64,000 nucleotides of DNA from Ziziphus jujuba (GCF_031755915.1 NC_083382.1:30402501-30466500); one strand, 5' to 3'. Positions 1-12,849 are shown, numbered from the stretch's first letter. Notes: a model not told the origin generated them from the sequence alone. A program made the numbers and translations.

Positions 1-1543
1 CAATAGTGTCTTGACAAGAAGTCCCTTATATCTTCACCAAGGCAGGACCCTCGCTCTAGCTAGCTTCCGAAGATTCATGAAAAAATTAAACCTACAAATT
101 AACATGAAAAATGTCACTTCATGACCAAGATGTACATGAAGGAAGAAGAAGAAGATGTACGTGAAGGAAGAAGAAGAAGAAGCCGTAACTTTTGGTTTGA
201 TCCCAACATCCATTGATAGGAATAGAGCTCTAGCATGTTGAGCCCCATAGCATCTCTAACGATCTTAACTTCAATGCGGTGTGAAAGAATCATTAATACA
301 GGGTTGTTCTGGTAATTCTGTTATTGACTCAAAACAATATCTATATATAGAATATAATACCAGAAAGTGAGGAAACAAAGCGATGAAAATCCAGAAAACC
401 ATGGAGTATTTATTTAGAAATTTGTGCCTGCAGCCTTTGGACTATTTGCTTCGATCCATACAACTTATTAATTTCCCCGAAGATCCTTGTTTCTCTTCCT
501 GTTCGTAGATAAGCTCTGACTTTGCCCTTTCGGTTCAAACCTCCAACAAACGTACGCAAAGATCTTTGTCTTTTTTTTTTTTTTCTTTTTTTTTTCTTTT
601 TTGTCTTTTTAAACTCGTATACGTATATAACTTATGTACGCAACCGCAACTACAGATTTTCTATTGAAACAAACGTCTGCCAAGATATCCTTGAAATGTT
701 CTTTTTAAAAAATAAATAAATAAGTCCTTGAAATCATTTCCCTTCCCCTAAAAACAGGGAAATAGGAAAAAAATCAAAGGTTTCTAATAATTTTTCGTCC
801 GATTATTGAGTGTCCCAAAAAAAATTAGAAATCCCTTGCATAAATTAGAAGGTAAGAATTTCTTCATGAATATGGTAGGTGAATGATCTGGAGCAAAGCG
901 CCAATTTTCCTCCAGTTTGTCTCCAAACGCAAGGACATTGTGTCTCTCGCTCTCCATGTGAAAGGAAGTTAAAGACAAATCAAAGCTAAAAATCAGATTA
1001 TCATGCCATGAATGAGACAAAATTGGAAAATATATAGGATCTTTGACTCCAAGAAAATGACCAAACTTTGACCTCCTACGAAACCCCAACCATTGTTTTG
1101 TCTTGTAGCCACTCCATCACCCATTAAAAGCTTTTCAGTTTTTCAACTTTGGGTCATTATCAATCTGAGAAACCAAAGATTTTGGAGCAAATAGAGCTTA
1201 GAGAAATTAATCAAGATGCTGATGGGTAAAAAACAAAACATTTTCAATGCAACTTTCATACCCATTTCAGGTGTAACCAGAACACTTATCTTGTTCCTTT
1301 CGTTTCTTTTTTTGAGTATTTACAAGAACTGTAATGGGAATCAACCAAAAAAAAAAAAAAAAAAAAAAAAGGGGGCACAAAGGGCCTCACGTTCCACAGA
1401 ATAAAAAACAGAGAGACGAAAAACAAAACACAAAAAAAGAAAAGAAAAAAAAAGTACTACTGCACAGAATGAACAGCAGCCATTTTATATGAGATGGAAC
1501 GATGACGACATGGGTGGGTCAGATGGAACTGCTTGATGTGATC
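1..1543. other. Gene-free left flank
   Basis: No supportable gene is seen. The stretch holds a 25-bp tandem duplication near 128-177 (GATGTACATGAAGGAAG-type unit with GAA repeats), T-rich tracts at 570-605 and an A-run at 1347-1370. The short open frames here are low-complexity or lack homology I recognise. Its right end is the 3' flank of the minus-strand cysteine oxidase gene. Confidence 0.6.
128..177. repeat. 25-bp tandem duplication
   Basis: Two adjacent copies of a 25-bp unit beginning AGATGTAC, at 128 and 153, differ at one base (ACATG versus ACGTG). They end in GAA repeats that continue to about 182. This is a simple local duplication with no visible function. Confidence 0.8.
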
Positions 1544-4500
1544 TCATCTCTCCACTATTTTTGGGCCTCTGTACACTGCTCCAACTACAGCTAAGTCCTC
1601 AGGTTTCTCCCTTTCTTTAAGCCAAGCATAAGTTTCCCTCTCCTCTTCCGGTACCGTTACGCCATCAACTGAAATTTCAAATAGAATATGATGTAATAAA
1701 GACTCATAGTAAGGAGGGAAACAAAGAAAGATATGCTCATTGGGTGAAAAAGAGAAGTTAGATTATGAAATAAGATAGAAGGTACCTGAAAACTTGGAAA
1801 ACGGGTAGTCTAAGTAATATGTGCAGTGCCGACCATCAGAATCCGAGTACGGAGGGCCGAGCACATCGAGCACCGCACAGGCAGTCACTGCTGTGAAGCA
1901 ATGCATGTTGCCTCCATCGGCTGGATAGAGGATGGAGGTCTTGCACGAAGCAGTGAAGTCTGAGTCAGCTTTCACTTTAGCCAACCGGACATCAGAACTT
2001 GAGACTGCATAAGCGAAAACAAGTCCCAACTCTTAATTTCCCAACAAGCAGGGAAGGCTACAGAAAAATATAACCTCATTTAAAGCATAAAATTCAAATA
2101 AAGTCTAATCCACGCAGCACCTAAAAAGAACCTGTCAACAAGACTAGTTAATGTTCAAGTACATGTCGTGATATCACGGCACAGGATAACAATAAAACAT
2201 TAAATATGTGATAGGTGACAAGCAATGACTCTTTACCTGTCTTTTTTAGGTGACACCATAAACTGCAAAATCCATCATAGCCATATTCGGAAAGACAGAC
2301 TAAACCCTGTACTCTTTTCGATAAATACTAAAACACTGTACCCTCATCTAGCGTTTTCAGCAAAATTAGCCCCTTCTGAAATTTTCTCTCACTTTGGACT
2401 CCAAGAAATTCTTATCTTCCCTCTTTAAGTTCTCAGGAAGTAGCGTCAAGCCCATATTCAAATTTGGTAAATAAATGACTAGAGGAAGATGATATTTTTT
2501 TGATATAATAATTTGAGTTGCTGCTTAATACAGAATAATCTATTTTTGACTTATTGTGGTATCATCATAAAATCAAAAGAATTTGTATTCACCAAAAAAA
2601 TATATATTCAAGAATTTTTTATCGACAGTTGAGAATGCAATATTATTCTATATGCACTCTAACACCAAATACCAGACACACAAAGCTGAAATTACGAATT
2701 CAAAATTCAAGATTTTTTATTTATTTATATATATATATATTTTATTTTTTTTTGGCGTAAGAAACTTAACAAATAGGGCAGAACAATATCTGAAAATATA
2801 ATATACTCTTGCAATGTTTTTAAGATTCTCAAGGAATTTTCCATATATTATTAACCATTAGTAAAACAAGATACATTATACAATGTGTGCAAGCATGTCC
2901 TTATAATTCAGTTTAATTCTTCCATCTACAAAGTTGAAACTGCAGGAAAGAACAACTTACTTTGTGTAGAATTCACATGGGTAGATGCGTTGCAAGGGAC
3001 ATCGACCGCCCAATCATATGACTTGATGTGCATTTTCCCAAATAAAATTTTACTGAAAACCGTCATTCCTGGGTGATTATGAAGTGGAATTACACCAGAT
3101 GGTGGCAAACAAAATATCCCCATCTGCACTAGGTAGAAACACTTGATAAGAAATGGAAGGAGGTTTCCCATTATTAGCTTATTATATTAATTCCCATACA
3201 TTTACTAACAGTAGAAGACTTTACTCACCGAGAACTTTTCACACTCATAGAGATGAAGGTATGTGATTGCTGGGGTTCTACGCGCCGCTGTTGTCCTAAA
3301 ATATGGCATATCAGGAGTCAGGCCAACGTCCACCGGTTTCATGTCATCTGCACCATAACAAACAAGGCCTATGAGCATCCAAGAAAAAAAATTAAAAATG
3401 AAAAAAAAAGAAAACAAAGGATCAAGAACAAAAAAGAGCCAACACGTTCATGAATAAGGAACATCCACAGTCCTGTCATGTTTCAGATTTAATGCTTGTA
3501 CATCAGTAAGTCGTACACTGGTAACTCTTTAGAGGGAAAAGAGAAAAGAGCCATAACTAAACAATTTTCACCTAAGATGTTAATACCATGCCAGCTATCT
3601 TGCAGCTACTGAGAAAGACTCTATAGAACGTTTTCCGGTAGGGTTAAAAAAAACCAAGCGATTTTAATAAGAAACCTTCTAGTTCATGTGGTCAAGTGGG
3701 TGAGTTATGATCTCCAGATCACAGGTTCAAGAGAGAAGGCGGGCAAAAACAAACACAGAAAATGCAAAAGCTAGCAAAACCAACTTTTTACACCACAAAA
3801 AGAAAAAAAAAAAAAAAAACACATGGGACCAGAATTGACCATTTTTTATTCAGCGTAGCCAATATCTGAATACGCGAATACATTGGTGCATGTATATAGC
3901 CGGAAAACAGAAAAAGAAAGAAGTACATTGTATTCGTACCATATGCCAGGACAAAAAAAAAAAAAAATTCCATACATCTCGGGAATTACATGAATCAAGA
4001 CGATCTGCAAGGGCATGCAAAATTTCGTACAAAAGGCTGCTACGTATTGGTGAAAGGAATTTTTAAAAAAAAAAAAAATTAAGGCAATGGACAAAACGAG
4101 ACCATGATTAAAAAGCTATTTTTAAATTGCCATAAAAGGACCCTAAATAGTATATATAGATAAGCACCTCTAAACAAAGCCAATAAAAGCACGCACATTT
4201 TGACGATAACGCACAATTTCAACAAACTCGAAACGATAGACAAGTCAAATCCGCTTGGAAACGAAAAACAGTGAAAATTGTTTTGAGACTTTCAATCAAA
4301 ATTGGAGGAGTTAAATACCCAAACAAAAACCACTAAGCAAGAAGTTCAATTTTTTGATCCAATTACCAATCTAGAGACACCGGATGACAGCGTTTATATA
4401 GATTGAAATTAATCAATCATAGAAAAAAAAATAAAAAAAATTGACAAAAACATACCCAAGACAGAGCGTAGCCGTTGAATATTTTCATTGGAAGGAACAC

Positions 4501-4678
4501 TGTCAACCCCATCTTCAAAGGAAAAGACTTCCTTGCACGTCTCGAATAGCTTCTGAACCAGCGACATCTTCTTCTGCCGTCGCCGGCTCTTCCTCGTGTT
4601 GCTATTCGAATTCGTCACCTTCGGCAATTCGCAGAATTCTTTAGCTTTCCGATCAGCCAAAGTCGTCTCAATCCCCAT
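1544..4678 (-). CDS. PCO: Plant cysteine oxidase, PCO1/2-type
   Basis: Exons (minus strand): 4678-4456, 3347-3229, 3123-2961, 2004-1786, 1668-1544, giving 282 aa with all junctions in frame and GT-AG introns. The product is a non-haem iron thiol dioxygenase. In this family the enzyme oxidises N-terminal cysteine of ERF-VII factors and related proteins, marking them for N-degron breakdown when oxygen is present. The cupin core begins at exon 3 ([10 protein letters not shown]). The metal ligands are visible as His129 and His131 in [10 protein letters not shown] and His203 in GGNMHCF. The conserved [14 protein letters not shown] and the C-terminal [12 protein letters not shown] end are present. 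The basic N-terminal extension (KSRRRQKK) places it with PCO1/2, the hypoxia-inducible, nuclear/cytosolic class, rather than PCO4/5. The start is the first ATG of the only frame that continues into exon 2. Intron 1 (about 1.1 kb) holds a tRNA-like SINE head. Confidence 0.93.
3680..3740 (+). repeat. tRNA-like (SINE head) segment in PCO intron 1
   Basis: TGGTCAAGTGG at 3689-3699 fits the pol III A box TRGYNNARNGG at every position. GGTTCAAGAGA at 3724-3734 is a B box with the 5' half intact and a decayed end. The 35-bp spacing is tRNA-like. No cloverleaf or acceptor stem closes, so this is read as a decayed tRNA-derived SINE head rather than a working tRNA gene. Confidence 0.45.
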
Positions 4679-4929
4679 TCACACTCTCAAAATTCCAAAG
4701 AGTAAGCAATACGCATATATCCCCCACGAAAAAAATAAATAAATAAAAATAAAAAGATCCAAAATCCCGAACACAAAGGCAGAGGGAATTACGATCCCAG
4801 TACAAACCCGATTGATAGAATTTGCGGAGGAAAAAAATTATTAAAAAAAAAAAAACACGATATGGGTATTGCGAAAAACTCAAGGAAATTCAAATTTAAG
4901 AACTGGGCAGGGACATAAGAGCGGAAACA

Positions 4930-5100
4930 ACAAAGAAATGAGGGAGAAAAACGAAAAACAGAGGAAAACAGAGAAGGAGAGAGAAGAGAAGATAAGAGAA
5001 GATAAGAGAAGAGAGAAAAAAGAGTAAAAAACAGTGAAAGACGAAGATAGTACTGTATTTTCGTTTTCTTTTTCTTTTTCTTTTTTTTTTTTCCTAGAAC
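4930..5100 (-). promoter_or_regulatory. CT-rich leader region of the PCO gene
   Basis: Read on the minus strand, this is a long pyrimidine tract (repeated TCTTCTCTTATCTTC-type units, then poly-T). Such Y-patch/CT-rich DNA is common around plant transcription starts and 5' leaders. It lies 250-420 bp upstream of the PCO ATG. The exact start site cannot be seen. Confidence 0.4.
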
Positions 5101-5202
5101 AGTATTTGGGTAGAGGATGAGTGGTAAAAGGAAGACAGAGATGTGAAATTTGGCATCTCTGATTATGTTGAGGAAGGAAATGGTGGGTGAGGAGAGAAGG
5201 GG

Positions 5203-5210
5203 TATAAAAG
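5203..5210 (+). promoter_or_regulatory. TATA box reading away from PCO
   Basis: TATAAAAG in a GGGG context on the plus strand is followed 15 bp later by a telo-box-like CTAGGGTTAG and then a CT-rich stretch (5281-5440). This is a convincing core promoter shape, but no protein gene follows it. It could drive a non-coding or divergent transcript. Confidence 0.35.
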
Positions 5211-5264
5211 GGGACAAAGGCTAGGGTTAGCTGAGAGAGAAATACAGTTGGTTTCTGGGAAGAA

Positions 5265-5275
5265 AAACCAGGGGC
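5265..5275 (+). promoter_or_regulatory. Hypoxia-responsive promoter element (HRPE) match
   Basis: AAACCAGGGGC matches the published HRPE consensus AAACCA(G/C)(G/C)(G/C)GC at every position. That element is bound by ERF-VII factors in core hypoxia genes, including PCO genes. Here it lies about 590 bp upstream of the PCO start codon, in inverted orientation to the gene. Function is inferred from position and match only. Confidence 0.6.
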
Positions 5276-5299
5276 CATTCTCGCCTTTCCAGTGGGCTG

Positions 5300-7273
5300 T
5301 TCCAACAGCGGATTTTTATCCAGTCACTCTCCCCCCTCTCCCCCCCTCTTTCTGTTTTCCTCCTTTTGCCCCTCTCTTTTCCCTTTTTTACAGTCCACTC
5401 ACTTCTTCTTTCATTTTCTTTTCTTTATTTTATTCATAAATATACATATGTGTATGTATATTTTTTTACTTTTATTGGGATGGTTAATGATTTTGTTGCT
5501 TTTTCCTTCTTTTTTTTTTTTTTTTTTTTTGGCTCTTTTTGTATGTACCGGAGTTGTTTGTTAATTTGCAATAATACCATATATTTTCGGGAATTGTATT
5601 ACGGCCCAACGTTATGGAAACTCCTTTTTTTTTTTTTCAATAATAAACATCTCAATATTCTTTTTTTTTATTTGCTAGGGGGGGAAAAAAAAAAAAAAAA
5701 AACACAATAACTTTGTAGATAAATCAGGCAAATTTGTCTTTGTTTAAATTGGCCGTTGGATGTAATATATGTAAATATGCGTTGGTATTTTTATGGATAC
5801 CTATAAACCTGAAAACACGCAGGTATTACATGCAGAATACCTTTTTTTATAAGGTAATTTATTTAATACTTATTTCATAAATATTTCAGAAAACAACAGT
5901 CTTGTTAAAAAGAATCAAGAGCATCTTTTTTTTTTAACCCAAAAAAAAAAAAAAAAAAAAGAAGAAAAACACAAATAGACATGTCAAACGTGACTTTTAT
6001 TCTTATTCTTTATATTTTGTTACTTTCATTGAATAATTATGGCTCCATCCTTATTTCGTGGGTAATGTTGCATATTAAGTTAAACGAAAATTAGTTATTA
6101 AAAGTTGTGCCAAGCTATATTTATTACTTTAAATCAAAAAATTAATTATTTAAACTATTTATCATTGACACTCTAAAGTAGATGGCGAAAAAGAAAAATA
6201 TATAAAAAAAAATTAATAATAAAGAGCACCTTAATCGATGCTCTTCCGTAAATTCCTCGCGATAAGTACATTTGTATATCTACATCCCAATTCCAAAACC
6301 ATTTTAAAATTTTGTTTTAGTTTTCAGGGACAAAACATCAACTTAGTATTGATGGGATTTATAAAAATATAAACTCAAGTACAAAACAAAGTCTTTCCTT
6401 GCGAATTCACCAAAAAATAATAATAATAATAATAATAATAAAAGTCTCTTCTTGCGAGGTCCCCCTTCTAAATTTTTTATTTTACCTCATGTATGGCACA
6501 TCCAATTTAAAAGAGAATATTTTTAATTTTTTAAATTAAAATAAATTAGATTTAATTATTTAAGACCATTTTAACAAACATATCATATCAAATATTTGTA
6601 ATTCAACCACTCTCAATAATTGAATTCACTTATAAAAAAGTTGTACATACACTTATTTAAGCATGAGGTAGATGGTGAACTTCACATACTAGAGCCTTAA
6701 AATTGATTCGATTTTATTTATTTATTCCAAGGTAAATCCCCTCATCCGTTGTTATTAGAAATTTTAAAGTTTAACTTTTCATTTCAAAAATTAACTAATA
6801 ACACACGTAAATGTTAATTATCTTATTGACCAGAGAAGCATGCATTCATGTGATTTTACATTTATACTATTTATTTATTAATTTGTTACAAACTGGAGGA
6901 CATAAGTTCTCTGTAATAACATATAAAATATAATTAAATGATGAAATTTTACAAGTAAATTCATCTCATAAAAAATTTATATGATAATAATTCAAAATTT
7001 AAATCCCTACACTTGAATATTAAAAAAAAAAAAGTATCATACACAAAAAAAAAATTTAAATAATAAAAAGTTACTTGATTCAATGTTTTTGAATATATAT
7101 ACTTGCTTTTACTTAATAAAATTATTGAATTAATTAATTATTTGTTTGGTAATTACTAAATTAATTAATTTTTGGGGGGTAAAATAATTGAAATTAATAG
7201 CTGTTTCTTTGCAGTTTGTGCAGCACTAGTAAAAATTTTCTCTACTATAGAAATATTACAGTATTTGTTGACA

Positions 7274-7316
<43 letters not shown>

Positions 7317-8100
7317 CAGTATTTATTTATTTATTTTTTTGGGTACAAATAGATATTCCGGCACTGGTACACTGTAAATAAAGTAATTACATGTAAAAGT
7401 ATATATTCTTTTCATTGATTAATCACACACATTTTTATCATGCTATTACGTTGATGATTAAAACATGGTCACTTCTACACATAATTAATTGCTAGCTCTC
7501 TACAGTGTCTAGCTAGTATTATAAATTGTCTCCTTCCTATAACTTTCCGACCAAGCAAGTACGAAAAAGTTTGTGAAGGCTGATTAAATTCCATGAACAT
7601 AAACTTTGGATTAATTTGGACAGTCCATAAGGACAACCACCATATTTAGTCGTTGACACAGAGAGCAATATACAGAGATTATTAAATTATTTGAATCGGG
7701 AAAAAGCCAAATTATGCTCGCTTTCGTCCGTGTCTCTATATGAATGAATACATTTATATTCAAATTTAAAAAACAATTATGTAAACTTGTAGCCAGCACT
7801 ATAAGAAATTAAAATAATATATATATATATATGACAAAAAAGTTTGCAAGAGTTTCTATTTGATCGATCTCCAATACAAAATGTGTGAGAAAATAATGCT
7901 GTAGCTATATATGAAATGCTTGATTTTAAGAGATATTATATTATATTGGATTTATTTAAAGGGTATGTATTTAGTACTGTACGTATTCGTCGGATAGAAA
8001 ATTAAACCAGGTAGATAGACCTATATATGAAACATGCAATATATTATTACCAAAAAAACAAAAGCAATATATAATATTCTATTAGTAAGAATAAATAATT
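5300..8100. other. AT-rich intergenic DNA with simple repeats
   Basis: No gene is seen. It holds CT-rich and poly-T/poly-A tracts (5500-5530, 5685-5700, 5940-5960), a (TAA)n run at 6417-6440 and an (AT)n run at 7276-7314. Open frames are short and built from homopolymer translation. Confidence 0.6.
7276..7314. repeat. (AT)n microsatellite
   Basis: A perfect dinucleotide AT run of about 39 bp. Other AT runs lie at 9178-9198, 14510-14530, 14733-14753, 16536-16560, 20522-20547, 36461-36485, 44095-44122 and 58346-58368. Confidence 0.9.
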
Positions 8101-8130
8101 GGGATCATTTATATCCTAAAGTTTTGGATA

Positions 8131-8782
8131 AATACAAAAATATCTCTCAACTATTTTTAATAAATCATTTAGATCCCACAGTGATAATTTAAATTACCTT
8201 TATATCCTTCGTCAAAATAAATTACTTTTAGATGTTTTATTCTTCCTTTTTTTTTTTTTTCTTTGCAATAAAATATTTTTTTGGCAATTTTGCTAAAATT
8301 GATTTGAAGACTGAAAATTTTATTAATCTATATTTTAAACTAATTATATTTAAACTATTTGATAGTTTTTCAGTTAAAACAAATATATATATATGATGAT
8401 TTTAGATTTTAATATAAGGTTTTTTTAACTAAATGATAATTTCTCAAATCTATCTAACTAAATATATTGTAATTTGTCAAATATATTATAATTTTTCAAA
8501 TATATTTAACTACATGTATTTGTCAAATATATAAATTACCTAAAAAAACTTATGTAATTAAAATTATCATATAACTTTTAAAAAAAAAATGACATAGTTT
8601 ATATAAAATTTAATTAAAAATATATATTAAAAATTTTGAAGTTTTCGAATTAAGTATTGTAAACAGAAAAAGAAGAATAAAGCTTTTAAAAATAATTTAA
8701 TTTTACTAAGGATATAAGAATAATTTAAATTACCTTAGGGGGTGTAAACGATTTATTTAAAGTCAGAAAGATGATTTGTAAA
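8131..8782. mobile_element. MITE-like element with long inverted arms
   Basis: The left arm (about 8131-8234) and the reverse complement of the right arm (about 8683-8782) align over roughly 100 bp. Shared blocks include AAATCATTTA / AAATCGTTTA, TAATTTAAATTA, TATATCCTT and AAAATAAATTA-like sequence. The interior is AT-rich with no coding capacity. This fits a non-autonomous DNA transposon (MITE or foldback type). A target duplication was not clearly seen. Confidence 0.55.
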
Positions 8783-8789
8783 CAGAGCC

Positions 8790-11700
8790 GTATATATTAT
8801 CAAATTAAACATTCAATTTTACTGAAGATGAAAAAAAAAAAAATTTACTCTGATTAATTAACAAGTTGGTTAAAAATGATTAATTAATCATGATTAAATT
8901 ACCTTTGACTAATCACATTGACTTCGGAACCCAAATTTATACATATAGCTAAGGCTACCTGGCTAACGACTATAAGAATGCGCATCATATTTCCTCTGAA
9001 TAGATAAATTAGATACAGAAACAAAGAACCATGAGTCTACGTAACAAATAACTATGTTCTTGGCAAGAAACATGCTGCCCATTCACCAAAAAAGAAAAGC
9101 CAGCTAGTCTTAAACGTGGGACAAATGAATCTGGACTATACAGAGACTCATTTACCATACCCAGACTTTCCTCAATTTATATATATATATATATATATTA
9201 GTAAAATTTCATTAAATTCCTTCAATTTTATTTTAATTACAATTAATCATTATTTTTTGAAAAATCATAGTTTAGATCATATTCATCGTTTTATAAGTTA
9301 TTTTTAATCACTATAATTGTATTTTCAAATTAACATTAGATCATAAAATGCAGATTTTAAATTTTTTTATCCTTTAGCTGTAAAAATTAATTTAGAATAA
9401 AACTGAAAAATAGATCTATTTTGATAAATATGAAAAAATTTTAAAAAATTATCATTAATTTTTAAAAAAATATAAATCTAAATATAACTATAACAAAATC
9501 GAAAAAGTTTAAATAATATTTACACTATATATATAAAAGCTACTTTTTGTTACATTTTTTTGTTGTATTAGGCTTAATTATTCATTTGATCTTTGACACC
9601 AAAGGTGCTTAATTAATGAATCTTAAGAAAAAGAATAAAAAATAAAAAAAAGGAGGTAGATTCACGTACGAAATCGATAATTGCATTCATATGATCCTAA
9701 TCATCGGTGTGTGATACGAAATTAAAATGCCATGCATAAGGATGCACAATTGATCAACAAAAAAAGCAGGTTCTAACCTGTAGAGACATGTTACAATTAC
9801 AAACACCTACTTACCTTGTATTGTATGGCATAGACTATGAAACATTCTGTTTCATAAACATAGATGATACATTGATCATGACCCAAAATGCTTTACAATT
9901 CCGAGCAAGTCCACTGCATACAACCATAAAAAATGAACGGCAATGCTCTTGACAAAATAGATTAATGAACAAAAGGTTCTTGACTAAAATGATTTCATTT
10001 ATACAATATGTGTGATGATCAATTACAAAATAAAAAACGGTAACAAAATGAAAAAGATAATAAATTTTAAAATTCGATTGATATTAAACGGATGAATAGA
10101 AAAAAAAAGTTAACTAAAAAATATGTCAACACGTGATAATCATATTAATAATAAGATAATAATCGTTACATAATTCATCGTCAGTTATAAATTTTTTTTA
10201 TAAAAAAGGAAAAATATATCATTAATAATCATGTGCTATATCACATTGCTAATTCACGATCTTAAAAAAAAGTAGTTAAACTACATTTAAAAATAAAAAT
10301 CCGATTCCACAACAATAAAAAATAATGAACATTTAATTGGGATTAAACAGATAATAAAAAATAGTTAACTCACAAAAACATGAACACAAGATAACAATAC
10401 TAGTAATAGAATAAAAGTCATTATATCATTCGTAACTATGGATTTTTATTGTAAAAAAGAAAAAAGAAAAAAAAAGAAAAAAAAAAAAAACGTTATCAAT
10501 GTTCATATACTTATAAGACCATGGCATCTAAAAACAGGGGAATCATTGCAAATACCAACAACTATGTAGGCTAATATGAGAAAAAGGAAAGGTTAAAAAA
10601 GACAAAAGTAATTTACAAATGTTTCTCTAAACCATTTTTTTGGTAAATAGTTTCTCTAAACCATTTGCTCCAAAAAGAAAAACAGCCATTTTTATTACCA
10701 TACTAAATATAGAAAGTTACTCAACTCTGTCCGATATTACCTCGAACTCTAAGGACAAAATTGTAAAATCAATGTTATTAAGTTTTTCTGCTTGATGACT
10801 GGGCAAGGCATTTGTAGTAAAAGGAGTGGGTAAAATATTAACTTGTAATCCGTGGACAAAACTCCAGAGACAACTGTACGTTAATTAGCAGAGCATCTTT
10901 TTTATTTATTTTTGCTTTCTTTTTATTTATCTTTTCTAATATTTCTCTCAACGTTGGACACATGCTCTTAGGTGCTGGAAAAAAAAAAATCTTTGGATCG
11001 GCACAACTTGTAACGTAAAACTTTGTTAGAAAAAAGAGCAATGGGTTTGGTGGGTTTTGAATTGTAATTATCGTGAAAGATATTAAAAAAAAAAAAAAAA
11101 AACAGCAACAAGGAATTAAAATTAAAAACAGCAATACAATGCAACAAAATGTTAAAACTACACGCTGTTTTGGTTCCAAATCCACCTAATTCTCTCTCAA
11201 ACAAAAGCAAACAAAATTAACACAACCTTCCATGTCTCAAACACGTAGCCTTTTGAGCCCCGTGAGCTTTGCAAGGTGTACTTAATATGGCTGGCTTTTT
11301 TTAGCCTCGTTTATATTGCAATCCAAGCAATTAGTTTTTTCAGTTTTTTGTAAAAAGCTTAGCTAGCTGGTTTTGAAAGGAGATAAAAAAGCTATGTAGC
11401 TAGCAAGCATCGCATGTATTTTGTAATGATTTGTATGAAAGAGACTTCATGTTTGCTTTTAGCCTGGAATTTATTCATAAAGCAGACAGTGACCAGTAGA
11501 CTCCACAATTATACGTTATGCTAAACAATAGGCTAATTTTATTGTGTTAGGCAGATCGGTTTCTATCTTTTTCTTTTTTTGAATACATGGGTTTCAAATG
11601 AAGAAAACAAAATAAGAAGATCAAGTTGATGACTTTTACTATAATTACTTTTCCTCTTGAGGATTTCTGGGACTAAAAGTAATTTAGGTCCTTGATTTGT

Positions 11701-12840
11701 GACAATTTCAAAGGACCACTACCTCTTCTGTATTGGGGATAGAGAAAGTACTGCTTTTTATTCCTTAAAATTTGACAAACTTCCCTTAACAATTACAAAA
11801 TAAAATGCTGACTGAAAAAATTTCTCAAAGTGTTCTGTCCTTGACCATCTAATTTAGGCTAGCTCTTTTTAGCTTTATAAGCAAAGCTTGACTAATGGAC
11901 TAATGGACATGCCTCAGCCATCACATGAGTACATATGATCGTTCTATATATGTATGTATCTATGATATAGCTAGCATTTCCAAGAAAATAATTGATTGTA
12001 CAGTTGGAAAAAGTCCTCTCTGATAAGCTTCAATAATGTTTGTATAAAGGTCAACAACCTTTGTTAGTTAGTAATTAGCATTTCAATGTGAATAGATAGC
12101 TGAATACCTCAGGGAGCAAGATACCTCACGTGGGAGGACTTTAATGTTACAAAATTTTTTGATTTCTAGATGAACATTGCCGATAAGAAAAATGGCACTG
12201 TGTGGGTCCTACACTGCCGCATGGAAATGCTTATAATTTGGTGCCAAATCATTATAAAGACCAAAGACATTGTTCTTTCTACTTCAATTTCCGATTTGTG
12301 TACATTGTAAGTTACGGGTGAAAATAAAATTAAAAAAAAAAAAACACAAAAATTATGTGTCATTTGATAATAAAATGTTGTTTATTGTTTTGATTTTTTA
12401 TACTCAAGTGTACTTAGTTTGCTTATTATTTAATGTTAATTAATATTAATTGTAATTTGTTATTATAAATTTTAAAATCAACTCAATTTGAAAACATTTT
12501 GATTTTTTTTCTTTTTTTATTCAAATTTATAATTGTTTTAAATACATAACAAATCTTATAATCACTAATTAACTAATTACACTGAAAAATATTTAAAGCG
12601 TTCAAATTAATTACACACAATTAAATAATTAAAAAACGGAAAATAAAAAATCAACATGTTGTTTCAAACAACACCAATATAGTATTTGAAAAATTAATTT
12701 CTCTTTTGTTTCTTACAGAACTTGGACATTGAAAGAAAAGAAATGAAGACAGTTAAAATAAGAGATTTTTTGTTATTTTTTGAGAGAATGTAAGAGAATT
12801 ATGTGTGTGAATATAGCTCCAAAAATCAGGTGACCTTTGA
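8790..12840. other. AT-rich intergenic DNA
   Basis: No gene is recognised. Contents are poly-A/T tracts, an (AT)n run near 9178-9198, the diverged direct repeat listed separately and a local repeat of TTTCTCTAAACCATTT at about 10621-10665. The minus-strand open frame near 10838-11185 is mostly homopolymer translation. Confidence 0.6.
10075..10475. repeat. Diverged direct repeat, about 250-bp offset
   Basis: About 10075-10215 and 10330-10475 share an ordered series of blocks: ATTAAAC-GAT, AGTTAACT, A-CAC-(A/G)GATAA, TAAT-ATA-GATAA, a GT(C/T)A(T/G)-AT-ATTCAT/ATTCGT block, then TATAAATTTTT/TATGGATTTTTAT followed by A-rich tails. Similarity looks near 70 percent by eye. It may be an old tandem duplication or two copies of one short element. 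Confidence 0.4.
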
Positions 12841-12849
12841 ACCATTTAT

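Noticed and set aside
784..1089. 101-aa minus-strand open frame
   Set aside because: No recognisable motif, no splice partners and AT-rich composition; most likely chance.
4789..5710. Several overlapping open frames on both strands rich in F, S, L
   Set aside because: They translate CT-rich and poly-T tracts of the PCO promoter region and are open in several frames.
10838..11210. 115- and 80-aa minus-strand frames
   Set aside because: Two overlapping frames from poly-A/T runs, no family similarity.
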